From contig NZ_CP136422.1 in the NCBI RefSeq assembly GCF_034355335.1, forward strand, positions 2,111,001 to 2,175,000: a DNA stretch of 64,000 nt. The letters run 5' to 3'. Position 1 is the stretch's first letter. Each line of letters starts with the position of its first letter. The notes beneath the pieces are model-generated. The model searched no databases. It had not been told where the DNA came from and saw only the letters and a program-made list of their open reading frames with translations. Positions 18,077 through 27,300 of the stretch are shown here, piece by piece. The DNA is from Blautia coccoides (GTDB lineage Bacteria; Bacillota; Clostridia; Lachnospirales; Lachnospiraceae). Made by a program: the position numbers and the translations under genes.

Positions 18077-18910
18077 ATGAAAGGTAAAAAACAGACAGGA
18101 CAGCGGATATTTGATTACGTTATTATGGGGATTGTGATCCTAATCTCGCTGTTTCCTTTTTTATGGGTTTTGTTGTCTTCCTTTAAGACAAACAGTCAGA
18201 TCCTTTCTTCCAGCTTTTCTCTGCCGACTTCATTTTATACGGATGGTTACAGGATCGCATTGGAGAAGGTGGACATTATCTCACGGTTTTTCACCTCTTT
18301 ATTTGTGGCCGGGATCAGCACAGTTCTGGCTGTAGTGCTTTACTCTATGGCAGGGTATGTGCTGGCAAGAACAGAATTTAAAGGGAAGAAGGTGATCTTT
18401 ATGGTGCTGATCTCTTCCATGCTGATTCCATCCAATGCCATGGTACAGCCGGTTTATTTTGTGATCAATAAGCTGGGACTGTACGACACGAAGGCGGGGC
18501 TTATTCTTATCTATACTGGATTTGGAATGGCGCTCAGTCTGTTTCTTATGAAAAATTTTTTCCTGTCAGTGCCAAAGGAGCTGGAAGAGGCAGCCTATAT
18601 GGATGGCGCCGGGTTTTTGAAAACCTTTACCAAGATCATGCTGCCGCTCAGTAAATCGGCTATGGCAAGTTCTGCCATCCTTACCTTTATTTTCTCATGG
18701 AATGAGTTCATGTACGCCATGCTTCTCACCTCCAGTGAAAAGAACAGAACACTGCCGCTGACTATCAAGTATTTTACATCGACATTCAGCTTCAACTATT
18801 CATCAATGTTTGCGGCGCTTGTAATGTGTATCCTGCCTACAGTGATCGTCTATGTGATCCTGCAGGAGCAGATTGCAGAGAGTATGGTCGCAGGCTCCGT
18901 CAAGGGATGA
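18077..18910 (+). CDS. sugar ABC transporter permease (MalG type)
   Basis: 277-residue second permease with six membrane segments and EAA loop ELEEAAYMDGAGFLKTFTKIMLP. The ATG at 18077 follows GAGAGGTGGAG and lies 13 bases after the stop of the first permease. It forms the heterodimeric channel with it. Confidence 0.92.
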   Translation: MKGKKQTGQRIFDYVIMGIVILISLFPFLWVLLSSFKTNSQILSSSFSLPTSFYTDGYRIALEKVDIISRFFTSLFVAGISTVLAVVLYSMAGYVLARTEFKGKKVIFMVLISSMLIPSNAMVQPVYFVINKLGLYDTKAGLILIYTGFGMALSLFLMKNFFLSVPKELEEAAYMDGAGFLKTFTKIMLPLSKSAMASSAILTFIFSWNEFMYAMLLTSSEKNRTLPLTIKYFTSTFSFNYSSMFAALVMCILPTVIVYVILQEQIAESMVAGSVKG

Positions 18911-18945
18911 GAGACATGTTTTAATATAAAAGAAAGGGAAATGTT

Positions 18946-20730
18946 ATGGACTATCAGATCATAGATGCGCCGGATTATCTGGAACGGCTTATTATTTACG
19001 AAATTGCGACAAAAAGTTTTACTTCACCGAACGGTCCGGAGTCAGGTACATTTGCTTCTATGGAAGAGAGACTTCCGTATCTGGAAGAACTGGGGATCAA
19101 TGCTGTGTGGCTTACCGGACATCAGCTCTGTGACAAAAGTCACTTCTATAATATCTGGACAGAATACGCGTGTATCCGTCCGGATTGTATAGATCCGGGG
19201 CTGGGGACAGAAGCGGAATTCAGGCATTTAATAGAGAAGGCCCATAGCCGTGGCATCAAAATTTTTCTGGACGTAATAACCCATGGCGTTATGGAGGACA
19301 GCCCAATTGTAAAAGAACATCCGGATTGGTTTCTGGGAGGCTCCTGGGGGATGCGCGATTTTGACTGGTATGGCGGACACGCGGATATGGATGCATGGTG
19401 GGTGGATACATGGCTATGGTACATAAAGGAATTTGGAATCGACGGATATCGGCTGGATGTTGCACATTATCGCAATGATCTATGGTCACTGATCCGCAGA
19501 AAAGCAGCCGATATGGGAAAGAAGATCCTGATCATTGCCGAGACAGGACCTGCCATCTGCGGCGTGACAGATATCTTACAGCATGGTGAGGCTGTAGGCC
19601 ACAACCATGGCCTGAACCGTTCCTTCAGAATGCTCTGTGATCCGGCCGGCTACTGCAGAGACAGGCAGATAAGAGCAAATGAGCGGTATAATGTGAAGAT
19701 ATTTTACGAAGACGGAACCATCCAGGACAGCAGGGACAGTTCGTGGTTTGGAAAGGACAAAGTACCGGAAGTGATTTTTGAAGGAGACGTGAAAAAGGAA
19801 ATTGTGTGTGCAGATGGCCGTGCAGCTTATCGCATTCAGATGGGCAGGATTCGTGTTGAGAATATCCATGAGGATAAAAGGATTAAGAACATTCAGGTGA
19901 CGGATAAGGCTGGGCAGGTCTGGAACAGCAGCCGGGAAGATGTTTTGGAAGTGGACTATACGGTGGAATATACCAGGATCAAAAACGGGCTGAACGTAGA
20001 GTTTCCATTCAGGGTCCAGGATGGCCAGTATATATCCATCCAACTGAGTTGTCATGACAATGGCTGGGTTGGATTTCCTGAGAAAGAAAATCCATATACT
20101 GCACAGGGAAGCCGTTACCTGGCCGGATACACAACGCTTCTGGCTCCGGGAATCCCTGTGTTTATGGCAGGGGAGGAATTCGATGCGGACTACCGTCCTC
20201 TGCCTCAGCTTACCCCCGGCCTATACGGGGAGGGAGAACCGGGAAAAGGGCGTTGGCTGTATGGCAGCTGGATTGATTGGGAGCAACTGAAAAACCCGGA
20301 AAAAGCGGAAATGCTGGAGGATATGAAGCGTATCATAAAAATCCGCAGAGCGCATCCCCATCTCATACGGCCGGGAAGAATGGGAGAAGAGACAGAACGT
20401 TTCTGCCCCTTGGATTATGAGGCAGATGAGATACTTCCCGTTCCGTACATTTACAGGGAAAAAGAAGAGGTTCTTTTGATCGCAGCCAATCCTGATGAAG
20501 AAAAGAATGTTTGGATAAAGCCGGATCTATCAGAGGTACTTCAACCGGAAAACAGTTATCAGGTATCTGTCCTGTTCGGAGAGACGCCGGAAGAGATGGG
20601 AGAAGTGGTTTGGAGCGGAAAACACCTGTCCCGCCGTAAATGGCTCATCAAGAGAGATAAGACCAGCCGGGGCGGTCTTCTGGTATTAAAGATCAAGGAG
20701 ATACAGAACGGACAGGAGGCATCCATATGA
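18946..20730 (+). CDS. GH13 alpha-amylase-family glycoside hydrolase
   Basis: 594-residue cytoplasmic enzyme (no signal peptide) with the GH13 catalytic set: nucleophile Asp171 in DGYRLDVAH, acid/base Glu199 in IIAETGP, and Asp371 in SCHDNGW. The gap of about 170 residues between Glu199 and Asp371 is much longer than the usual 60-80 and holds a beta-rich insertion (about 235-360). A C-terminal beta domain follows. It probably cleaves an imported alpha-glucoside or rearranges it; its exact specificity is not evident. It overlaps the next gene by 4 bases. Confidence 0.88.
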   Translation: MDYQIIDAPDYLERLIIYEIATKSFTSPNGPESGTFASMEERLPYLEELGINAVWLTGHQLCDKSHFYNIWTEYACIRPDCIDPGLGTEAEFRHLIEKAHSRGIKIFLDVITHGVMEDSPIVKEHPDWFLGGSWGMRDFDWYGGHADMDAWWVDTWLWYIKEFGIDGYRLDVAHYRNDLWSLIRRKAADMGKKILIIAETGPAICGVTDILQHGEAVGHNHGLNRSFRMLCDPAGYCRDRQIRANERYNVKIFYEDGTIQDSRDSSWFGKDKVPEVIFEGDVKKEIVCADGRAAYRIQMGRIRVENIHEDKRIKNIQVTDKAGQVWNSSREDVLEVDYTVEYTRIKNGLNVEFPFRVQDGQYISIQLSCHDNGWVGFPEKENPYTAQGSRYLAGYTTLLAPGIPVFMAGEEFDADYRPLPQLTPGLYGEGEPGKGRWLYGSWIDWEQLKNPEKAEMLEDMKRIIKIRRAHPHLIRPGRMGEETERFCPLDYEADEILPVPYIYREKEEVLLIAANPDEEKNVWIKPDLSEVLQPENSYQVSVLFGETPEEMGEVVWSGKHLSRRKWLIKRDKTSRGGLLVLKIKEIQNGQEASI

Positions 20731-21767
20731 AAGAATATATGAATTCATACGAACGGTGTCTGGCTGCCATTCAATTCAGAGATGTGGACAGAATGCCCAC
20801 AGACCTGCATAATTTTCTTATGTGCGCAGAGGAGTCGGGAATGGATTTCGGAGCGTTTGTGCTGGATGACAGTGCCATGGCCGAAATGCAGATAAATATG
20901 TGGGAAGAATTCGGACACGATATGCTCCTGATTGAAAATGGAACGGCGGCGCTGGCTCAGGCCCTTGGCTGTGGTGTGATCTACAGGAAAAAAGGCGCTC
21001 CGGTGGCACATACCACTGCGGTCAAACAGTTGGAAGATATCAGGAATCTTAAGATGCCGGCGGATTTCTGGGAAAGTCCTCTTTTAAAAGCCCAGATTTT
21101 GACTGTGGAGAGGCTGGTGCAGCATTTCGGCAGGGAGGTATTCCTGATCGGACGGGGAGACCAGGGACCGTTCAGCCTGGCATCCCAGCTCTATGGCATG
21201 GACCGGCTGCTGGAGGATCTGATGGACGAAGAGGCGGAGGAGGATGTTCACAGACTGCTTGAGTTCTGTACCTCAGCATGTATCGCATACCATGAAAAAC
21301 TGCTTCAACTGGGCGTCCCCATGACATCCATGGGCGACAGCACAGCAGGGCCGGATGTGATCTCGCCGGCAATGTATGAGACCTTTGCCGTTCCTTATGA
21401 AAAAAAGGTGATAGAGGCAGTGCACAGAAAAGGAGGCCTGATTTCCCTTCATATCTGCGGCAATGCAACAAAGATCATAGATCAGATGTGTAATCTGGGT
21501 GCGGATGTATTGGAAATTGACCAGAAAACAGATTTAAAGACAGCAGTCCGGGCGGCAAAAGAAAACTGCGCTCTGCTTGGCCAGGTAAATCCTGTATTAC
21601 TTTCAAACGGCACACAGCAGGAAGTGAAGGAGGCAGCAGAGCGGATCCTGCAGATCGTTGGTGGAAAGTCTACTACAGGGTTTATACTGGGACCGGGCTG
21701 CGCTCTGGGAGGAGATACTCCGAAAGAGAATATTCAGGCATTGATCGACAGCGTAAAATTTAGATAG
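20727..21767 (+). CDS. UroD-family (MtaA/MtbA-like) methyltransferase
   Basis: 346-residue protein of the uroporphyrinogen decarboxylase superfamily. The Zn-binding pattern of the cobamide methyltransferase branch is visible: His and Cys in SLHICGN and a later Cys in GPGCALGGDTP. The start overlaps the hydrolase stop (ATGA), so it belongs to the sugar operon. It may move a methyl group from a corrinoid protein to an acceptor, but no corrinoid protein or substrate-specific methyltransferase is adjacent. True haem-pathway UroD is less likely given these Cys residues and the context. Confidence 0.8.
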   Translation: MKEYMNSYERCLAAIQFRDVDRMPTDLHNFLMCAEESGMDFGAFVLDDSAMAEMQINMWEEFGHDMLLIENGTAALAQALGCGVIYRKKGAPVAHTTAVKQLEDIRNLKMPADFWESPLLKAQILTVERLVQHFGREVFLIGRGDQGPFSLASQLYGMDRLLEDLMDEEAEEDVHRLLEFCTSACIAYHEKLLQLGVPMTSMGDSTAGPDVISPAMYETFAVPYEKKVIEAVHRKGGLISLHICGNATKIIDQMCNLGADVLEIDQKTDLKTAVRAAKENCALLGQVNPVLLSNGTQQEVKEAAERILQIVGGKSTTGFILGPGCALGGDTPKENIQALIDSVKFR

Positions 21768-21787
21768 CCCTTCTTGCTGGTACCGGG

Positions 21788-21830
21788 AAAAAGGATATCA
21801 TCCTGTTATGGGAGTGGTATCCTTTTTTTT
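21788..21830 (+). terminator. intrinsic terminator of the sugar operon
   Basis: AAAAAGGATA pairs with TATCCTTTTT around a 20-nt loop and runs into eight T. Confidence 0.85.
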
Positions 21831-21915
21831 GCGTTCACATTTATTTAAGAAACGATTTACCTGAGTCTCTCAGTAATTATGGCATTGATTTCGACGTTTT
21901 GTATGTTTTATATAC

Positions 21916-21967
21916 TTGACAAAATGTAATCAACCAATTACAATTGGAATGTAACCAACAGGTTACA
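21916..21967 (+). promoter_or_regulatory. promoter with two operator palindromes for XRE regulator
   Basis: TTGACA (21916-21921) - 17 bp - TACAAT (21939-21944) is a strong promoter. Two 18-bp palindromes, TGTAATCAACCAATTACA (21925-21942) and TGTAACCAACAGGTTACA (21950-21967), share the form TGTAAYCAACMRRTTACA, are centred 25 bases apart and cover the -10 and start point. They are probably operators for the regulator encoded directly downstream (autorepression). Confidence 0.75.
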
Positions 21968-21988
21968 TATTGTAAGGAGGTTAATACC

Positions 21989-22198
21989 TTGATAAAGAAT
22001 CGCATCAAGGTTTTGAGAGCAGAACGGGACTGGACCCAGGCTGATTTGGCAGACAAAGTGGGGATATCACGTCAGGCGGTTATATCCATCGAGAAATATA
22101 AATATACGCCTTCTCTGGAACTGGCTTTCAAAATCGCAGAAGTTTTTCAGGTACCCATCAATGAAGTTTTTGAGTATAAGGGAGACAAGGGGGAGTGA
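21989..22198 (+). CDS. XRE-family helix-turn-helix regulator
   Basis: 69-residue single HTH domain: WTQADLADKVGISRQAVISIEKYKYTPSLELAFKIAEVF, like the small YgzD-type regulators. I chose the TTG at 21989 because AAGGAGG (21974-21980) lies 8 bases upstream; the ATG at 21944 would overlap the -10 box. It is followed after 2 bases by a small membrane protein, a common pairing in Clostridia. Confidence 0.88.
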   Translation: MIKNRIKVLRAERDWTQADLADKVGISRQAVISIEKYKYTPSLELAFKIAEVFQVPINEVFEYKGDKGE

Positions 22199-22200
22199 GT

Positions 22201-22524
22201 ATGGATGAGCAGGCTGTTATTTTGTTTTTCCTTATTATTGGCACTGCAGCAACGCTGTTTCTTTACTTTTGGAAGGCCAAAAAGCAGATAGAATACAGAG
22301 GTGATGAGCGCTGGGAGGCTGTTCAGAACAAAGCAAACAGGGCGGCCAACTTCTCAAACTATCTATTGATCGTGTTTTTGATCGTTGTGGATGCAGTTGT
22401 AACACATCTTGATGTGCAGCTGACTTTTAGTTTGAACCGTGTCAGTATTTATGCCATACTATTTATTGCGTTTCGCAATATCTTAGAATTATCTGCACTG
22501 CAGTATTTTGACAGGCAGCTATAA
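22201..22524 (+). CDS. small membrane protein paired with XRE regulator
   Basis: 107-residue protein with about three membrane segments (AVILFFLIIGTAATLFLYFW; YLLIVFLIVVDAVV; VSIYAILFIAFRNILELS) and a polar segment around KANRAANFSNY. The ATG at 22201 follows AAGGGGGAG at normal spacing. Function unknown; co-transcribed with the regulator, so possibly sensing or controlled by it. Confidence 0.7.
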   Translation: MDEQAVILFFLIIGTAATLFLYFWKAKKQIEYRGDERWEAVQNKANRAANFSNYLLIVFLIVVDAVVTHLDVQLTFSLNRVSIYAILFIAFRNILELSALQYFDRQL

Positions 22525-22601
22525 GGACGACCTGCTATGAAAACACAGTTTATTTTGCGGCGGCATCCGAAAAATATATTGTCGCGGATACGCAGGGATA
22601 G

Positions 22602-22610
22602 TGTTATAAT
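22602..22610 (+). promoter_or_regulatory. extended -10 element before aspartate kinase
   Basis: TGTTATAAT; no matching -35. The 80-base leader to the ATG shows no lysine-riboswitch or T-box features. Confidence 0.35.
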
Positions 22611-22693
22611 GAGATAGAATTTTCTTCCGGCGGATAGGGTTTATATCTGTACGGATGACAGCATTTAAGGTACAAAAGGAATAGGAGAACATC

Positions 22694-23905
22694 ATGCTTG
22701 TAGTAATGAAATTCGGCGGCAGTTCTGTGGCTGATCTGGATAAGATCAGAAATGTGGCAGAGCGCTGTATTAAAAAATGGAGAGAGGGCAACCAGGTGGT
22801 AGTAGTGCTCTCCGCAATGGGAAAGACTACGGACCGCCTGCTTGCCCAGGCAGGGGAGATCAGCAGTATGCCGTCCAGACGGGAGATGGATATGCTTTTG
22901 GCGACAGGAGAACAGGTGTCCGTATCCCTTATGGCCATGACCATGATCCAGATGGGAGTGACAGCCATTTCCCTGAATGCGTGGCAGGTGCCTATGCACA
23001 CAACCTCTGCGTACCAGAACGCAAAGTTAAAGAGGATTGATTCCGAGAGGATCACCAAGGAGCTGGATTCTAACAAGATCGTTGTTGTCACTGGTTTCCA
23101 GGGCGTGAACAAATATGACGATGTGACAACTCTGGGCAGAGGCGGTTCCGACACCACAGCGGTGGCGCTGGCGGCTGCGCTGAATGCGGATTTATGTGAG
23201 ATTTATACGGATGTGGACGGCGTATATACGGCTGATCCCCGTATTGTTCCGGATGCCAGGAAGATGCCTGAGGTGACCTATGAGGAAATGCTGGAGTTTG
23301 CTTCCCTGGGAGCAAAAGTGCTGCACAGCCGCTGTGTGGAGATGGCAAGGCGGTACAATGTAAATCTGGTGGTAAAGTCCAGCATGAGTGAAGAAGAAGG
23401 AACAGTGGTAAAGGAGACGACAAAGATGGAAAAAATGCTGATAAGCGGTGTGGCTGTCGATAAAAATATAGCGAAGATCGCAGTTTCCGGTATGAAAGAT
23501 AACCCGGAGAGTACATTCAGACTTCTGAATCTCATGGCAAAAAATGGGGTAAATATTGATGTCATGATCCAATCTCTGGAAAAAGACGGTACAAAAACAT
23601 TGACGTTCACCGTGGCAAGGCCTGATATGATGATGACTCTGGAACTTCTGAAAAAATACAGTGATGTGATCGGTAATGCCAATGTAAGCTGTGAAGAAGA
23701 TGTGGCTAAAATTTCCGTGGTAGGCGCAGGGGTAAGCTCCAATCCCGGTGTGGCTGCAAAGATGTTCGAGGCGCTGTCAAACGCGGGGATCAATACAGAT
23801 ATGGTGACAACTTCTGAGATCCGTATTACAGCGGTGATAAAGGAAGCAGAAGCAGAGATGGCTATGAGAGCGGTGCATGACAGGTTTGCGTCAGAGTGGG
23901 ATTAA
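22694..23905 (+). CDS. lysC: aspartate kinase
   Basis: 403-residue aspartokinase, first step from aspartate to lysine, methionine and threonine. It shows the start signature VMKFGGSSVAD, TGFQGVNKYDDVTTLGRGGSDTTA, the EIYTDVDGVYTADPRIV block and two C-terminal ACT domains (from about 265; AVDKNIAKIAVSGMKD and ISVVGAGVSSNPGVA) for feedback control. Monocistronic, ended by a clear terminator. Confidence 0.96.
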   Translation: MLVVMKFGGSSVADLDKIRNVAERCIKKWREGNQVVVVLSAMGKTTDRLLAQAGEISSMPSRREMDMLLATGEQVSVSLMAMTMIQMGVTAISLNAWQVPMHTTSAYQNAKLKRIDSERITKELDSNKIVVVTGFQGVNKYDDVTTLGRGGSDTTAVALAAALNADLCEIYTDVDGVYTADPRIVPDARKMPEVTYEEMLEFASLGAKVLHSRCVEMARRYNVNLVVKSSMSEEEGTVVKETTKMEKMLISGVAVDKNIAKIAVSGMKDNPESTFRLLNLMAKNGVNIDVMIQSLEKDGTKTLTFTVARPDMMMTLELLKKYSDVIGNANVSCEEDVAKISVVGAGVSSNPGVAAKMFEALSNAGINTDMVTTSEIRITAVIKEAEAEMAMRAVHDRFASEWD

Positions 23906-23942
23906 AAAGAATTGTGAAAAATACATAATACAATATGACCAG

Positions 23943-23971
23943 CCAGCCGGAGGTTTCTCCGGCTGGTTTTT
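23943..23971 (+). terminator. intrinsic terminator of aspartate kinase
   Basis: CCAGCCGGAG / CTCCGGCTGG (10 bp, GTTT loop) followed by five T. Confidence 0.92.
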
Positions 23972-24310
23972 AAGTTTTGTCTGCATTTTCAGCCGGGTCG
24001 ATCATTACGATACCAGATACTTTTTTTAGGTGTTTTCAGTATCTGGGGGTTTTTCAAAAAGATTGCGCATTTAGACTCTCTGTGTTAAAATTAGAAGAAA
24101 TAAGTAAAAAAAATATAATATTCTGATCAATTTATAAAATATTGCAAAAAAGTAAGAAGTTTGAGAACCAAGTAGTTGAAGAATCAAACTATTTCTGTAG
24201 AGCGGTGCGGCTGTTCCTTGGCACATAACGCGCAGGGCCGGCCCTTTTTTATACCTAGACCGGCATTACGGAAAGAGTTTTATGAATATATATGTAAGGG
24301 AGGGCAAGTC
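23972..24310. other. noncoding region before hybrid kinase
   Basis: About 340 bases without a convincing gene, AT-rich in its middle part. The kinase frame is open from 24176, but the first 45 codons lack a ribosome binding site and look noncoding. No clear promoter stands out. Confidence 0.4.
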
Positions 24311-27300
24311 ATGATACGGGAGGTTTCTCTTTCTGCGGACCAGGTGAAGGTATTGATGGATAATGCACCGGTGGCTGTCTGTGTCAGTTCGGCAGATACA
24401 TATGAGATACTGTACGCCAACCGCCTGGCATGTGAGACATTTATGCCGGATGCGGATTTGGCAGAAAAATATTGTTATCGGGTGGCAGGGTTTGATAAAC
24501 CGTGTGCGTTTTGCCGCAGGAAGGAAATAAACAGACCGGATCTGCTGCTCCGCGAGTATCATCATCCTGTCAGCGGCAGGGTCTATCAGCTCAGCGGCAA
24601 AATGATCGATTGGGACGGAAAGGCCGCACATATTGAATATATACAGGATATTACGGACAGGAAACGGGAAGAAGAGCAGTCAGATGTGCTCCAAAAAGAG
24701 CTTCAGGCCACATTCAGCAGCATTCCCTGCGGACTTTGCGTATACCGCTATGACGGTGAACAGATTTCCCCTGTCTTTCATAACCCTGCTTTTTATGAAA
24801 TCATGGGCTATTCGGAAGAACACATCAGGATCATAGAGGAAAAAACAGAATATATGGGAGTCCATCCTCAGGACTGCGGTGTTCTCCAGGAAAAAATACA
24901 GAGAACTATAAGCACCAGCGGAACCATGAAGCATACCTACCGGGTTTGGAATGACCGGAAAGAAGAATACCGCTGGATCCATCTGCAGGCATCTGTAAAA
25001 ACCCAGACGGATAAGACTAAGCTGCTGTACGGTGTTTACAGAGATGTGAGCGGACAGGTGCAGATGGAGAGGGAACTCACAGCGGAAAAGGATAAGGTAA
25101 AAGATATCGTCAATGCCATTTCCGGCGGTGTTGCAATTTACAGGGTGTCTGATATTTTTGAGACCGTATATTTTTCAGACGGTGTTCCGGAACTGTCCGG
25201 ATATACTGTAGAGGAATACCGTGAGCTGATTAAGAGGGATGCTGCGGAAATGACATATTGGGAAGACACAAAAATGGTCATTGAAAGAGTAAAAGAGGCC
25301 ATACGTACCCGTGAAGTGACCATATTTGAATTCCGTAAACAGCACAGGGACGGACATACTGTGTGGGTGCGCGTCCATGTGAAATGGATCGGGGAGGAGG
25401 ACGGCTGTCCTCTGATCCACTGTGTATTCCACAATATTTCAGACATCAAGGAGACCCAGTTGGAGATGGACCATCTGATCAATTCCATTCCGGGAGGGAT
25501 CGCCAGCTACCGCATAGAAGGGGAACGCATCACGCCGATTTTTGTATCGGATGGGGTGATGGCGCTCTCGGGGCATACAAGAGAAGAGCTGGAGGAGTAT
25601 GATGCATTCCGGCTGATCCATGAAGCGGACAGGGAGCGTGTGCTGTCAGCCATGCGGTCCTCTTTTGAGAACGGCAAGGTGCTGGATGTCTCTTACAGAA
25701 TAAGGCATCGGGACGGAGGACTGATCTGGATCCACTTAAGAGGCCGGAGAATGGACACATGTTCAGAAGCAGTACAGTTTTATGCGGTCTTTACAGGCAT
25801 GTCAGCGGAAGCCAGATTGTTTCAAAGTATTGCCAACGATACAGCAGATGGGATCTATGTTATCGGAAGGGATAATTATGATCTGCTGTATGCCAATGAG
25901 TCAAAGATAATGTTTAATAATGGGAAAAAATGTCTCGGGCAGAAATGTTATAAGGCCATGTATGGAAAGGACAGTCCCTGTGAGTTCTGCACACAGAAGG
26001 ATCATCATCCGGACGGGGAAGAGCATCGGATGACAGACCCGGAGAATAACCGCTGTTACAGTGTACGCTTCCGGGAGACTGACTGGAATGGTATTCCCGC
26101 ATACATCAAATATGTGAGGGACATCACAGAGGAGATCAAGACTCAAAGTGAAAAAGAGCGTTTGGAGGAGTATTTCCAAAATGTATTAAAGTATCTGCCA
26201 GGAGGCGTGGCAGTAGTAAAGTACGAGCAGGACGGCAGAATGATACCCGAATTTCTGTCAGAGGGCTTTGCTGAGATGACTAAAATGTCTATGGAGGAAG
26301 CCTGGGATATTTACCGGAAGGATGCCTTGGCCGGAGTGCATCCCGATGACAGGGAATTTGTGAACAGGCGTATGGAGGATTACCTTGCGGCAGGCGAAGG
26401 GCCGCCCTGTGAGATGGTGTATCGTTTAAAGACAGGCAGCGGCGGTTATGTATGGGTAAAGAACAGTCTTACCCTGATCCAAAGTGCCGGCGGAGAATTC
26501 CGCGTATATGCCGGATATCATGATATAACCAAAGAGCGTGAGGAAAAGGTGCAGATACGGAAGCAGTATAATGAGCTTATCCTGCAGCACTACCGCACAC
26601 CGGGACCCAACGCCCTGATCGTAGGGCACTGCAATATTACCCAGAACAGAATACTGGAGATCATTGACTACACGGATTCTGATCTGCTGAAAACCTTTGG
26701 AAACGTAAGGGAGGAGTTCTTTACAGGCATTGCCGGGCTTGTGACGGACCCGGAGATGAGACAGGTCTTTCTGGATACCTATCTCAATGAACCTGCACTT
26801 GCCGCGTTCAAGAAAGGGGATACAGAACAGATACTGGAGTGCTTTGTCAAGCTTCCGAAGGAACAGAACGGCCGGTATGTGAAGTTTCAGGTGAATCTGG
26901 TGGAAACTCCGGATACAGGTGGTGTGACCGGGATCCTGACGGTGACGGATATAACGGAGCAGGTTATATCAGAACGTATATTAAGGCAGTTGTCAGTTAC
27001 CAGTTATGATCTGGTCGTTGATGCTGACATCCTGAATGACAGGTATAAAATCCTCACAAGTTCCGGGGCGGCAGAAGAAGACCGGTATCCAGAAGGATGC
27101 TACTCCCGGTGGATCGCTGAAAGGTACTGCTTCCATATCGTGCCCAGAGATAAAGAACATGTCACCAGGATGCTTACAGGTGAATACATGATGGAGCATC
27201 TGAAAAGACAGAACAGCTATTCCTTCCATTATTCTATGACAGATGAGAAGGGTGAGGTGCTCACAAAAAATATGACGGTTTCTGCTGTGGACTTGAGGCT

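Noticed and set aside
22525..22693. Lysine riboswitch or T-box before aspartate kinase
   Set aside because: Leader too short and no conserved core or T-box GGTGG sequence.
22519..23157. Long minus-strand frames over aspartate kinase
   Set aside because: Antisense to a conserved enzyme, no ribosome binding site, low-complexity translation.
24176..24310. Longer start for the hybrid kinase
   Set aside because: No ribosome binding site, and the added 45 residues are not PAS-like; ATG 24311 has AAGGGAGG.
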